Positions 25,414-33,594 are shown, counted from the stretch's first letter. The stretch is DNA of 48,805 bases from Bacteroidota bacterium (GCA_003164895.1 PLUL01000059.1:1-48805), one strand, 5' to 3'. The notes: generated from the sequence alone by a model not told the origin. A program made the numbers and translations.

Positions 25414-26952
25414 ATGCTGGTAAAAACTTTTGGCTGCGCAGTTCACGGAATAAAAGCAACGCTCGTAACGGTTGAAACAAATATTTCGGGAGGTGTATTT
25501 TTCTTTTTAGTCGGCTTGCCTGATATTGCGGTGAAAGAAAGTCAGCACCGCATTGGAGCAGCGCTTAAAAATATCGGACATAAAATTCCGGGAAAAGGAG
25601 TAACCATTAACATGGCTCCTGCCGATATAAAAAAAGAAGGTTCCGCTTATGATCTCACCACCGCCATTGGTATTCTTGCTGCTGACGATAAAATTAAAAG
25701 CGACCAATTAGCAGATTATATAATCATGGGAGAACTTTCATTGGACGGAGAACTTCGTCCGATAAAAGGTGTTCTTCCCATTGCCATTGAAGCAAAAGAA
25801 AAGGGATTCAAAGGAATAATTCTTCCGAAGCAAAATGCAAAAGAAGCCGCATCCGTGGGAGACATTGAAGTGTATGGCGCGACAAATATTAAAGAAGTGA
25901 TTGATTTTTTCAATGGACAAAAATCTCTTGAAAAGACTGTGATCAATATTGCCGAAGAATTTTATTCACAACTTGGAAAATCTGATTTAGACTTTGCAGA
26001 TGTAAAAGGACAAGAAAATATTAAGCGTGCTTTGGAAATTTCTGCAGCAGGCGGACATAATGTAATTATGATCGGTCCTCCGGGTTCTGGAAAAACGATG
26101 ATAGCAAAACGATTACCTACAATTCTTCCTCCGCTCACTATTGAAGAATCGCTCGAGACAACAAAGATTCATTCCGTTGCCGGAAAAATGGGAAAAGGAA
26201 CATCGCTGGTTACAGCTCGCCCGTTTCGTTCACCTCATCATACCATTTCTGATGTGGCACTTGTCGGCGGGGGAAGTTTTCCTCAGCCAGGAGAAATTTC
26301 TTTGGCACATCATGGGGTTTTGTTTTTGGATGAACTTCCGGAGTTCAGCCGAAATGTTTTAGAGGTGATGCGTCAGCCATTGGAAGACCGAACAGTAACA
26401 ATTTCACGTGCGAAATTTTCTGTGGAGTATCCTGCAAGTTTTATGCTGGTTTCGGCGATGAACCCTTGTCCATGCGGATATTATAATCATCCTGAAAAAG
26501 AATGTGTGTGCGCTCCGGGTGTGGTGCAGAAATACCTCAACAAAATTTCCGGTCCGCTACTCGACAGAATTGACATTCATATTGAAGTAACTCCGGTTGC
26601 ATTCAGTGAACTTTCAAGCGAACGGAAATCTGAGTCCAGTGAAAAAATCCGCGAGCGTGTTATAAATGCAAGACAGATTCAATCTCAGCGATTTGAAAAA
26701 AATCAGGGAGTTTACTGCAATGCTCAAATGAGCGCGAATGTTCTCCGTTCCATTTGTAAAATAGATGAAGCCGGACAAACTCTTCTAAAAAATGCAATGG
26801 AAAAACTTGGATTATCTGCTCGTGCATATGATCGAATTCTAAAAGTCGCTCGCACAATTGCCGACTTAGAATCTTCATCAACAATTCAAACACAACATTT
26901 GGCAGAGGCAATTCAATATCGTAGCTTAGACAGGGAAGGATGGGGAGGGTAA
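25414..26952 (+). CDS. comM: YifB/ComM family Mg-chelatase-like AAA+ ATPase
   Basis: The 512-residue protein has the N-terminal ChlI/Lon-S16-like fold (1-170, [38 protein letters not shown]). The AAA+ module has Walker A GPPGSGKT at 221-228, Walker [13 protein letters not shown] and CxCGY zinc-like residues in [17 protein letters not shown]. The C-terminal helical domain is about 415-512. ComM is a hexameric branch-migration helicase that helps integrate transformed DNA; dprA in the same window fits that role. The ATG is placed at the edge of the repeat-like spacer and an agreeing N-terminus ([13 protein letters not shown]) confirms it. Confidence 0.95.
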   Translation: MLVKTFGCAVHGIKATLVTVETNISGGVFFFLVGLPDIAVKESQHRIGAALKNIGHKIPGKGVTINMAPADIKKEGSAYDLTTAIGILAADDKIKSDQLADYIIMGELSLDGELRPIKGVLPIAIEAKEKGFKGIILPKQNAKEAASVGDIEVYGATNIKEVIDFFNGQKSLEKTVINIAEEFYSQLGKSDLDFADVKGQENIKRALEISAAGGHNVIMIGPPGSGKTMIAKRLPTILPPLTIEESLETTKIHSVAGKMGKGTSLVTARPFRSPHHTISDVALVGGGSFPQPGEISLAHHGVLFLDELPEFSRNVLEVMRQPLEDRTVTISRAKFSVEYPASFMLVSAMNPCPCGYYNHPEKECVCAPGVVQKYLNKISGPLLDRIDIHIEVTPVAFSELSSERKSESSEKIRERVINARQIQSQRFEKNQGVYCNAQMSANVLRSICKIDEAGQTLLKNAMEKLGLSARAYDRILKVARTIADLESSSTIQTQHLAEAIQYRSLDREGWGG

Positions 26953-27006
26953 ACAATAATATGGACATTCTGTTTTATTACAATTGTTACTTAAAGTAAA
27001 AAAACA

Positions 27007-27033
27007 TTTGTATTAAAAAATGTACTACTTTCG
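27007..27033 (+). promoter_or_regulatory. Possible promoter of the twin small lipoproteins
   Basis: TTTG (27007-27010) and TACTTTCG (27026-27033) are separated by only 15 nt, shorter than usual. The leader to ATG 27064 would be about 25-30 nt. The -7 half is good; the -33 half is uncertain. Confidence 0.4.
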
Positions 27034-27063
27034 CGCCAACATTAACCAAAAATTTTTAAACCA

Positions 27064-27273
27064 ATGAAAAAAACATTATTAATTGCAATTGTTGCTGTAG
27101 CTTCATTAGCTTCTTGCAAGAAAGACCGTACTTGTACATGTGTTTCTGGAGGTACAACAACTGTTTACACACTTACAAAAATTACTAAAAGCAATGCGAA
27201 AGATGCTTGTCTTGCAACAAGTACCCATACTTCGGGTAGCACAACAACTACAACAACTTGTACTTTAAATTAA
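27064..27273 (+). CDS. Tiny Cys-containing lipoprotein (paralogue A)
   Basis: The 69-residue protein has a lipoprotein signal with lipobox LASC (Cys19): MKKTLLIAIVAVASLASCKK. After it come RTCTC, a Thr-rich stretch, KITKSNAKDACLAT and an end TTTTTTCTLN. Its closest relative is the next gene, which keeps the same four landmarks. With the lipid-modified Cys excluded, four Cys remain (two in TCTC, one in DAC, one near the end), enough for two disulfides in the periplasm. No known family is recognised. The two genes are co-oriented with a 25-nt spacer and end before a strong terminator. Confidence 0.75.
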   Translation: MKKTLLIAIVAVASLASCKKDRTCTCVSGGTTTVYTLTKITKSNAKDACLATSTHTSGSTTTTTTCTLN

Positions 27274-27298
27274 TTATTCAAACCTAAAATAAATTGTC

Positions 27299-27562
27299 AT
27301 GAAAAAAAATATTTTATTCTTATTAGCCATTGCAGTAATGTCATTGGCATCTTGCAAAAAAAACAGAACATGTACCTGTACAACAACAACTAGTCCTGGT
27401 TCTACATCCTCAACAACAATTGACACAGAAAGTCATCTTACTAAAAAAGAAGCAAAACGAGTTTTAAATTGTTATTCCTATACTAGCACTTCTTCTTATG
27501 TTAATCCTATAACCGGAGCTTCAACTAGTGTTGTAACCACAGTTGCTTGCACTTTAAAATAA
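27299..27562 (+). CDS. Tiny Cys-containing lipoprotein (paralogue B)
   Basis: The 87-residue protein starts MKKNILFLLAIAVMSLASCKK with the lipobox LASC (Cys19). It shares with the previous gene the RTCTC motif, a KKEAKRVLNC segment matching SNAKDAC, and the ending TVACTLK matching TTTCTLN. The middle is rich in Thr and Ser and about 18 residues longer. It is a tandem duplicate that has diverged. No function can be inferred; a secreted or membrane-anchored disulfide-stabilised mini-domain is the best description. Confidence 0.75.
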   Translation: MKKNILFLLAIAVMSLASCKKNRTCTCTTTTSPGSTSSTTIDTESHLTKKEAKRVLNCYSYTSTSSYVNPITGASTSVVTTVACTLK

Positions 27563-27581
27563 TTTTCGATTATTTATAAAA

Positions 27582-27614
27582 AGGCGTCCTTCTTACAGAG
27601 GACGCTTTTTTTTT
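27582..27614 (+). terminator. Rho-independent terminator after the twin lipoproteins
   Basis: GCGTCCT (27584-27590) pairs with AGGACGC (27599-27605) across an 8-nt loop, followed by nine T. Confidence 0.92.
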
Positions 27615-27630
27615 GTTCTCAATAAATATC

Positions 27631-28563
27631 ATGTTTAAGAAAATAATTTTCGGTTTACTTTCCGCCTTGATGGGGGCGGTATTTTTATTTTCAGCATACA
27701 CCAAACTTTATCCAATTGAACCTTTTGAATACACTTTTGTTGACTTAGGTATTGGAAATTGGCAGACAGCTCCTTTTATTGCCCGCATCCTTATCGGATT
27801 GGAATTTTTAATTGGCTTTTCGCTCATTACACAACTTCGTCTTAAAAAAATTACTTATAAACTTAGCATCGTCGCGCTTCTGATTTTTTGTCTGTATTTA
27901 ATTTTAGAAATTATATTTTCTGGCAATAAAGGAAATTGCGGATGTTTTGGCACAACATTGTTCATGACTCCGTTACAAGCATTGATCAAAAATATAATCA
28001 TGTTGGCGATTCTTATGCTATTATATAAATTTCATAACGGCTGGGGAGATGGAAAATTTGGTAAATGGCTTTTCATTATATCAGTTTTTTCAGCTTTATC
28101 ACTGCCATTTATTTTAAATCCGATAGAACTAAATTATTCCGAAGCTTATTTAAATAAACCCGAAGAAAATTTTAAGCTAGAATTGGATTCGCTTTATTCC
28201 AAAGCAAAACTATCCGTTCCGCCAAAAACATTATCTCAGGGAAAACATATTATTGCTTTTATGAGTTTGACTTGCCCTCATTGCCGGATCGCTACAAAAA
28301 AAATGCACATTATGCACGAACGCAATCCCGCCATTCCATTTTATTTTGTACTCAATGGCGATGACGAAAATTTAAAACCATTCTTTGATGATACTCATAC
28401 AGAAGATATTCCTCATTGCATGTTACTCGGTAAAAATTTTGTGTATTTAGCCGGTACTGTTATGCCTGCCATTTATCTTGTCAACGATGGTGTTGTGGAA
28501 CATGCAGTAAACTATATAGACCTTGATCAAAAAGAAGTGGAAGCATGGTTGGCTAAAAAATAA
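27631..28563 (+). CDS. MauE/DoxX-type membrane protein fused to a thioredoxin-like domain (BT_3928-like)
   Basis: I start at ATG 27631 (MFKKIIFGLL); an upstream TTG in frame lies inside the terminator T run and is unlikely. The 310-residue protein has four N-terminal membrane helices (about 5-22, 48-67, 74-95, 112-132) with NCGCFG at 102-107, as in MauE-type proteins. A fifth hydrophobic segment (about 145-163) leads to a soluble thioredoxin-like domain with CPHC at 215-218 and a cis-Pro region VMPAIYLV. Such proteins are expected to move electrons or disulfides across the inner membrane. The NCGC pair could pass reducing equivalents to the CPHC site. The closest description I know is the BT_3928 family of Bacteroidota. 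Partner substrates are unknown; the twin Cys lipoproteins next door are candidates. Confidence 0.78.
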   Translation: MFKKIIFGLLSALMGAVFLFSAYTKLYPIEPFEYTFVDLGIGNWQTAPFIARILIGLEFLIGFSLITQLRLKKITYKLSIVALLIFCLYLILEIIFSGNKGNCGCFGTTLFMTPLQALIKNIIMLAILMLLYKFHNGWGDGKFGKWLFIISVFSALSLPFILNPIELNYSEAYLNKPEENFKLELDSLYSKAKLSVPPKTLSQGKHIIAFMSLTCPHCRIATKKMHIMHERNPAIPFYFVLNGDDENLKPFFDDTHTEDIPHCMLLGKNFVYLAGTVMPAIYLVNDGVVEHAVNYIDLDQKEVEAWLAKK

Positions 28564-28619
28564 TTTTATATACATTTTCTATTAGATTTCTAATTGAAAT
28601 TCACTGGAAGTATTTTATT

Positions 28620-28627
28620 TACATTTG
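28620..28627 (+). promoter_or_regulatory. -7 box TACATTTG five nt before the GT9 start
   Basis: TACATTTG is separated from GTG 28633 by CTTTG. A TTG at 28594-28596 is 23 nt upstream, slightly long for a -33 element. The box decides for the GTG start and against the upstream in-frame TTG at 28594. Confidence 0.55.
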
Positions 28628-28632
28628 CTTTG

Positions 28633-29613
28633 GTGAAAATTCTAATCATACGTTTCAGTTCTATTGGAGATATTGTCCTCACTTCTCCGATTATTCGCTG
28701 CGTGAAACAGCAAGTGAAAAATGCCGAAGTGCATTTCATTGCCAAAAAACAATTCGGCAATATTCTTGTAAACAATCCATGCATAGATAAACTTTATACG
28801 ATTGAAAAAAATATTTCAGAATTTTCAACAGAATTGAAAAAAGAAAACTACGATTTTGTTATTGACCTTCATCACAATCTCCGCAGCGCACAACTCAAAT
28901 CTATACTTGGAAAAAAATCAAAATCATTTCATAAGCTCAATATTGAAAAATGGCTTATGGTGAATCTGAGGATCAATAAACTTCCAACTGTTCATATTGT
29001 TGACCGATATTTTGAAACTGTAAAAACTTTAGGAGTCAAGAATGATGGGAAAGGATTAGATTATTTTATTCCATCAAATGATGAAGTGAATATTAAAACT
29101 CTTATACCAGAATTTCACAATGAATTCATCGGATTTGTAATCGGAGCAAAATTCTTTACAAAACAGTTACCAACAGAAAAAATAATTTCAATATGTAAAA
29201 AAATAGATCAACCAATTATTCTATTAGGCGGAAAAGAAGATGCAGAGAAAGGAGAAATCATTAAGTCGCAATTTACAAGTCGTAGGATTTTAAATGCTTG
29301 CGGAAAATATAATTTGAATCAATCCGCATCTTTAGTAAAACAAGCAAAAAAAATAATTACTCACGATACCGGATTGATGCACATTGCGGCAGCATTCAAA
29401 AAAGAAATTATTTCTATTTGGGGAAATACGATTCCTGAATTCGGAATGTATCCATATTATGGAGAAACGAAAATTACAAATTACAGGCTACAAGTTGAAA
29501 ATCTATCTTGCCGTCCATGTTCTAAACTTGGATTTTCAAAATGTCCGAAAGGCCATTTTAAATGTATGACCGAAATTAATGAAGAAGATATTGTGAAGTT
29601 TGTTCAAAGCTAA
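28633..29613 (+). CDS. Glycosyltransferase family 9 (LPS heptosyltransferase-like)
   Basis: The 326-residue protein starts at GTG with MKILIIRFSSIGDIVLTSP, the classic N-terminus of ADP-heptose:LPS heptosyltransferases. The C-terminal Rossmann half shows IILLGGKEDAEKG, the donor-binding THDTGLMHIAAAF and ENLSCRPCSKLGFSKCPKGHFKCM. The last, with four Cys, is common in Bacteroidota members. It should add heptose to Kdo or an inner-core heptose at the inner membrane. gmhA and kdsB in the same window fit this. Its stop codon overlaps the stop of the convergent Kir channel by 4 nt. Confidence 0.9.
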   Translation: MKILIIRFSSIGDIVLTSPIIRCVKQQVKNAEVHFIAKKQFGNILVNNPCIDKLYTIEKNISEFSTELKKENYDFVIDLHHNLRSAQLKSILGKKSKSFHKLNIEKWLMVNLRINKLPTVHIVDRYFETVKTLGVKNDGKGLDYFIPSNDEVNIKTLIPEFHNEFIGFVIGAKFFTKQLPTEKIISICKKIDQPIILLGGKEDAEKGEIIKSQFTSRRILNACGKYNLNQSASLVKQAKKIITHDTGLMHIAAAFKKEIISIWGNTIPEFGMYPYYGETKITNYRLQVENLSCRPCSKLGFSKCPKGHFKCMTEINEEDIVKFVQS

Positions 29614-30554
29614 ACGGATACTTTATTCAATTCTGCTTTTTCGGTTTCGTCCATTCTTCCTACATCAACCGTAATGCTTTCATTCGCTTCATGAATCACA
29701 TAAACAAATTTTTCTCCCCACTTTAGCTCGCTCGCTTTGTATGACGAGCGGGAATAAACAATTTGTGAAAAAGTTTCATCAAATGCTTTCATTAACACAA
29801 TAAATTCAGCGTTCTTTTCAATCAGATCCTCATGTGTAAAATTAATCAGAGGACTTGATAAATTTATTGGGTGAACAATGGTCCATGTCATTGGGAAAAA
29901 ATTCACTTTGGGTCTTTCCAGTGCAAGAGAAAAAAAATCTCGCTGCTGAGAGTCTTTCTTTTTCATTGAAAGTGTAACCGACACTTCTATTTCTATCAAT
30001 TGATTATCTCTCGGATTCACCACGCGAAACATAAAGGCGTTAATATCCTTGTAAGGTGCAATTACAGCATGGTTGCTATATTTTATTTTTGCCACAGGTC
30101 TTGAAAATCTACCATAAAGTAATCCCGTGGCAAGTGCAAACGAAAGAAGCCCTATCATGGATTCAATCGCTGCGACAGAACTCGCCAAAGTTCCAACAGG
30201 TGCAATGCGTCCGTAACCAAGTGTAGTAAGAGTTTGCGAACTAAAAAAGAATGCTTCAAGAAATTTTTCTGCATTGGTTATCCCACTTATTCCTGTGAGA
30301 TGTTCAACTCCAATCATCATATAGATAGTCGCAAAAATCAGATTGGCAAAAAAATATCCTGACACAAGCAAGACAAAAAATTTTATCCACGACATTGTAA
30401 CCAGTGAATGATAAAAATTCACTCGCTCAGAAAATGGAACGTTTATCTTTTCTATGTTGAAGGAACCGTCCTTATTCAGCGAGCGCTGTGTATCGGAAGA
30501 CGTTTTGGTTCCCAGACCAAGATCATTAAACTTCTCACCTGAATTTTCTGGCAT
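29610..30554 (-). CDS. Prokaryotic inward-rectifier (Kir/KirBac-type) potassium channel
   Basis: The 314-residue protein has a cytoplasmic N-terminus with an amphipathic slide-helix region (about 40-56). TM1 is 56-82, the pore filter TLTTLGYG sits at 108-115, and TM2 is about 120-145 (SSVAAIESMIGLLSFALATG). A C-terminal beta-rich Kir domain runs 150-300, with signatures ALATGLLYGRFSRP, AKIKYSNHAVIAPY, MFRVVNPRDNQLIE and WTIVHPINLSSPL. KirBac-type channels are tetramers gated by lipids and pH. The thioesterase gene ends 9 nt upstream on the same strand, so the two form one transcript. The window thus codes for two unrelated K+ channels. Confidence 0.93.
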   Translation of the reverse strand: MPENSGEKFNDLGLGTKTSSDTQRSLNKDGSFNIEKINVPFSERVNFYHSLVTMSWIKFFVLLVSGYFFANLIFATIYMMIGVEHLTGISGITNAEKFLEAFFFSSQTLTTLGYGRIAPVGTLASSVAAIESMIGLLSFALATGLLYGRFSRPVAKIKYSNHAVIAPYKDINAFMFRVVNPRDNQLIEIEVSVTLSMKKKDSQQRDFFSLALERPKVNFFPMTWTIVHPINLSSPLINFTHEDLIEKNAEFIVLMKAFDETFSQIVYSRSSYKASELKWGEKFVYVIHEANESITVDVGRMDETEKAELNKVSV

Positions 30555-30563
30555 GAAATATTT

Positions 30564-31079
30564 TTATTTCCCGAACAATGCTTTGAGCTCCGAAGCATCC
30601 TCCGCTTTCATTCTTCCTGCAAGAATCAAGGCAAGTTGTTTTCTGCGCAACGCACTTTCAAACCGCAGTTTCTCTTCTTCTGTTTCCGGAGTTACGGGTG
30701 GAATAGGAACCGGAGTGCCTAATTGATCAACAGCTACGAACGTAAAAATTCCCTGATTACATTTTTTTCTTTTTCCGCCAGTTGGATTTTCCACCCACAC
30801 ATCTACAAATACTTCAATGGAAGTATTGAAGGCGCGCGAAACTTTTCCTTCCAACGTAACCACATCACCTAATTTTACCGGCTGATCAAACGAAACATTA
30901 TTTACCGAAGCAGTTACGCAAACTCTTCCGCAATGTCGGTGCGAAGCAATTCCTCCGGTAATATCCATCCATTGCATCAGACGCCCTCCAAATAAAGTAT
31001 TGAGCGGGTTTGTATCGTTGGGCAACACCTGTTCAGTTGTTAAACAGATACTTTCACGTGGAAATTTTGCTTGAAACAT
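30564..31079 (-). CDS. Acyl-CoA thioesterase (hotdog fold, YciA/BACH type)
   Basis: The 171-residue protein starts at the ATG of MFQAKFPRESICL. A longer frame reaches 31211, but it would run over the hemJ promoter and coding start. Family signatures are TEQVLPNDTNPLNTLFGGRLMQWMDITGG (catalytic Asn and Asp in NPLNTLFGG...MD), ASVNNVSFDQPVKLGDVV and VFVDVWVENPTGG. Hotdog acyl-CoA thioesterases hydrolyse medium- to long-chain or branched acyl-CoA. The C-terminal 45 residues are charged and helical (TPETEEEKLRFESALRRKQ). A -7 box TATCTTTG lies 14 nt upstream of the start. Confidence 0.9.
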   Translation of the reverse strand: MFQAKFPRESICLTTEQVLPNDTNPLNTLFGGRLMQWMDITGGIASHRHCGRVCVTASVNNVSFDQPVKLGDVVTLEGKVSRAFNTSIEVFVDVWVENPTGGKRKKCNQGIFTFVAVDQLGTPVPIPPVTPETEEEKLRFESALRRKQLALILAGRMKAEDASELKALFGK

Positions 31080-31093
31080 GTTTGAAATTTTTC

Positions 31094-31101
31094 CAAAGAT
31101 A
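31094..31101 (-). promoter_or_regulatory. -7 box TATCTTTG of the thioesterase gene (minus strand)
   Basis: On the minus strand TATCTTTG reads from 31101 to 31094, 14 nt before the ATG at 31079. It lies 8 nt from the opposing -7 box of hemJ, so both RNA polymerase footprints overlap. Confidence 0.55.
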
Positions 31102-31109
31102 GAAATAGT

Positions 31110-31117
31110 TACCTTTG
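31110..31117 (+). promoter_or_regulatory. -7 box TACCTTTG four nt before hemJ
   Basis: TACCTTTG matches TAnnTTTG and is separated from ATG 31122 by AGTT. The box predicts a leaderless mRNA. Confidence 0.6.
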
Positions 31118-31121
31118 AGTT

Positions 31122-31670
31122 ATGAATTTGTATGTACTTGCCTTGCACATTATTTTTGTGGTAACCTGGTTTGCCGGATTGTTTTACATCGTGCGCCTGT
31201 TCGTGTATCATGCCGAAGCCGAGAAAAAAACTTTATCGGAAAAAGATATTCTTCAGCGGCAATACAAGCTGATGGAAAAAAGATTGTGGTATGGAATTAC
31301 CTGGCCCAGCATGATCGGAGTTTATTTTTTTGGCGGATGGATGGTTTATGAAAATTATTCTTACTATTTATCTGCGCCATGGTTCATCCTGAAACTTTTT
31401 TTTGTCTTCGGGCTCACCTTGTATCATATTCAATGCCATGTGATGCATGGCAAATTTCAAAATGATACAGCGAAATATTCTTCTTTTAAACTCAGAATGT
31501 GGAATGAAGTGGCAACCCTTTTCTTGGTTTCCATTGTTTTTATTGTGGTGATGAAAGATACGCTGCAATTTATTTGGGCATTGCTCGGATTGATTCTTTT
31601 TAGCGCAACTATTTATCTTGCAATTAAAATTTACAGGAAAGGTAGGGAGAAGAATTCAGCAGCAGAGTAG
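31122..31670 (+). CDS. hemJ: Protoporphyrinogen IX oxidase, HemJ type
   Basis: HemJ oxidises protoporphyrinogen IX to protoporphyrin IX in haem synthesis, in the inner membrane. The 182-residue protein has four to five membrane helices. It carries His9 in LYVLALHIIFVVTWFAGLFY and the second signature WFILKLFFVFGLTLYHIQCH with conserved Trp, Lys and His. Length and pattern match the UPF0093/HemJ family. The ATG follows the -7 box by 4 nt. Its 3' end faces the SPOR gene with a 6-nt gap and no terminator between. Confidence 0.9.
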   Translation: MNLYVLALHIIFVVTWFAGLFYIVRLFVYHAEAEKKTLSEKDILQRQYKLMEKRLWYGITWPSMIGVYFFGGWMVYENYSYYLSAPWFILKLFFVFGLTLYHIQCHVMHGKFQNDTAKYSSFKLRMWNEVATLFLVSIVFIVVMKDTLQFIWALLGLILFSATIYLAIKIYRKGREKNSAAE

Positions 31671-31676
31671 ATTTTC

Positions 31677-32735
31677 TTAATTCGTCATCATCCACACATC
31701 GTTCTGAACAGTGCGGATTTTTTCCACTGCAATATTAGCTTCTTCACGAGTTGAAAAACTTCCATAAGAAACTATATGAAGTTTTTTTTCAACGATTTGA
31801 GCATCGTAGCCAAGCGTTTTCAATTTTGCGACAAATTTTTCTGCGTTTGCATAAATCGCAAATGCACCGCCAATAATATGAAAATGTCCAATTGATTTAT
31901 GATGCACTGATTTTATTTTCGCAACCGCAGTCTTATCATCTAGTAAACTAACTATAATCGGAAATTTTCCGTCAACCACAACATTCAAATACCGTAAAGT
32001 ATCGTTCGAAGATGAAATTATATTAGCAACATTTTCTTTTGTTATATCATTCTCAGGCAATTTTATTTCTGTCAGCTCATAAAGTGGTTTCTCTTTTGCC
32101 GAAAAAGGATTCAAATTAGCAATAGTTACATTTTTGAGTAAATCGGTTTTGATAGAGAAAAAAACTAAAAAAGAAATTACCAGTACAGATGCAGCTATAG
32201 AAATATATCGCGCAGAATAATTCCTTTTCTTGATGATAGAAGTTTCGGTTTTCTCTTTTGAAGGAATAATTTTTTTATCCTGAAATGCTTTCTCTATTTC
32301 TCTTTCAATCGGTTCACGTTTGATGGCTGGTGAATAAAAAGCACTTAGACCGAATGAATCGGGCAAATAATTAACCGTTTCATCCTGTTCAAATAAAAAT
32401 GTATTTTCTTCTCCAAGATAAAATGTTCCTATATTTTTTAAGTCAAATCGTTTTTCTGTTTTTAATTCTTGATTCAGTTTGTTTACATATTCTGAAATAT
32501 TTCTATTGGAATCAGAATAAGAAATTTTTTCTGCCTGAGCAATCTGATTGGCAAGCAAACCATCGTTATTTTTCAGGTTTCGGTTGAAAGAAATCTTTTT
32601 GAAAGGCGGATAAAACTGATGTTTGCCGGAATGAATAGTTGCCGAAGAATAATTACAAACAAATCCTCCGAAATCAGGAATGATGACACAGTCGTGTTCA
32701 AATAGAAGTTCGCTGATATGTTTTTCAAGATTCAT
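31677..32735 (-). CDS. HU-CCDC81-type and SPOR-domain membrane protein
   Basis: The 352-residue protein starts MNLEKHISELLFEHDCVIIPDFGGFVCNY, the typical beginning of the Bacteroidota HU-like CCDC81 domain (1-120). It has a basic linker, one membrane helix (about 172-190, ISIAASVLVISFLVFFSI) and a C-terminal SPOR domain (about 272-352). SPOR is visible in FHIIGGAFAIYANAEKFVAKLKTLGYDAQIV and YGSFSTREEANIAVEKIR. SPOR domains bind denuded glycan at the division site. The N-terminal HU-like domain would be cytoplasmic and could touch DNA, linking chromosome and septum; this link is inference. Two overlapping TAAATTCG boxes lie at 32757-32772 on the minus strand. Confidence 0.85.
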   Translation of the reverse strand: MNLEKHISELLFEHDCVIIPDFGGFVCNYSSATIHSGKHQFYPPFKKISFNRNLKNNDGLLANQIAQAEKISYSDSNRNISEYVNKLNQELKTEKRFDLKNIGTFYLGEENTFLFEQDETVNYLPDSFGLSAFYSPAIKREPIEREIEKAFQDKKIIPSKEKTETSIIKKRNYSARYISIAASVLVISFLVFFSIKTDLLKNVTIANLNPFSAKEKPLYELTEIKLPENDITKENVANIISSSNDTLRYLNVVVDGKFPIIVSLLDDKTAVAKIKSVHHKSIGHFHIIGGAFAIYANAEKFVAKLKTLGYDAQIVEKKLHIVSYGSFSTREEANIAVEKIRTVQNDVWMMTN

Positions 32736-32780
32736 GATACGAGTAACTAATCTGTACGAATTTACGAATTTACAGAATGC

Positions 32781-33524
32781 TTACTGCTTCTTGCCTCTGG
32801 TTAATTTTTGTAAATCTTCAGGCGTATCGATAGAATGTGATTCCAAATCGGTGAACTCAACTGCAATTTTATATCCATTCTCTAACCAACGTAATTGTTC
32901 CAGCGATTCGGCAATTTCAAGCGATGAACGTTCCAACTTTGTAACTTTTGCAAGAATATCCGAACGGTACCCGTAAATGCCAACATGTTTATAATAGGTG
33001 TGAAGTTTCAGCCATTCGGTAAAATCTTCTCCCCGATAATAAGGAATAGCAGTGCGGCTGAAATAGATCGCTTCTTTTTTTTTGCTGACTATTACTTTTA
33101 TCGTGTTGTGATTTGTCAGTTCGTGAATACTTGTCAGCTTCATGACAAGCGTAGCCAGTTGAACATTTTTATCCTTGAAACATTTTGCAACTAACGAAAT
33201 TTGTTCAGGATGAATAAAAGGTTCATCGCCCTGAATGTTGATGACCGCGTCAAATTTTTTTCCAAGTTTTGTCATCGCTTCAAAACATCTGTCTGTTCCG
33301 CTTTCGTGTTTAACTGAAGTCATTATTGATTTTCCTCCAAACTTTTTTACAGCGTTTTCAATTCTTTTATCATCGGTAGCAACAACAACTTCCGACAGTA
33401 ATTTGCATTTTTTTGCTTGTTCATACACTCGCTGAATCATGTGTTTACCATTCACATCCGCCAATGGTTTTCCGGGAAATCGAGTGGAGGCATAACGTGC
33501 CGGAATGATTCCTAAAATTTTCAT
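32781..33524 (-). CDS. kdsB: 3-deoxy-manno-octulosonate cytidylyltransferase (CMP-Kdo synthetase)
   Basis: KdsB activates Kdo with CTP to give CMP-Kdo for lipid A-core assembly. The 247-residue protein has the nucleotide-binding N-terminus MKILGIIPARYASTRFPGKPL and the signatures VVVATDDKRIENAV, INIQGDEPFI and YGYRSDILAKV. The end, EFTDLESHSIDTPEDLQKL, is also standard. A -7 box TACCTTTG ends 4 nt before the start codon, giving a leaderless mRNA. The SPOR gene lies 45 nt downstream on the same strand and could be partly read from here. Confidence 0.96.
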   Translation of the reverse strand: MKILGIIPARYASTRFPGKPLADVNGKHMIQRVYEQAKKCKLLSEVVVATDDKRIENAVKKFGGKSIMTSVKHESGTDRCFEAMTKLGKKFDAVINIQGDEPFIHPEQISLVAKCFKDKNVQLATLVMKLTSIHELTNHNTIKVIVSKKKEAIYFSRTAIPYYRGEDFTEWLKLHTYYKHVGIYGYRSDILAKVTKLERSSLEIAESLEQLRWLENGYKIAVEFTDLESHSIDTPEDLQKLTRGKKQ

Positions 33525-33528
33525 AACA

Positions 33529-33536
33529 CAAAGGTA
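33529..33536 (-). promoter_or_regulatory. -7 box TACCTTTG four nt before kdsB (minus strand)
   Basis: On the minus strand TACCTTTG reads from 33536 to 33529 and is separated from the kdsB ATG (33524) by TGTT. No -33 CAAA is seen at the expected distance. Confidence 0.55.
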
Positions 33537-33582
33537 TTTGTAAATAGGATATGGAGAAATGAAAGTCGGAAATGATTTTTAG

Positions 33583-33590
33583 TAGCTTCG
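33583..33590 (+). promoter_or_regulatory. -7 box TAGCTTCG four nt before the DUF1571 gene
   Basis: TAGCTTCG fits TAnnTTTG with the C variant and is separated from the TTG codon at 33595 by TGCG. The geometry supports TTG as the real start of the DUF1571/LysM gene. Confidence 0.5.
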
Positions 33591-33594
33591 TGCG

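Noticed and set aside
31080-31211. Longer form of the thioesterase starting at 31211
   Set aside because: It would run antisense through the hemJ start and promoter; MFQAKFPRES is the natural N-terminus.
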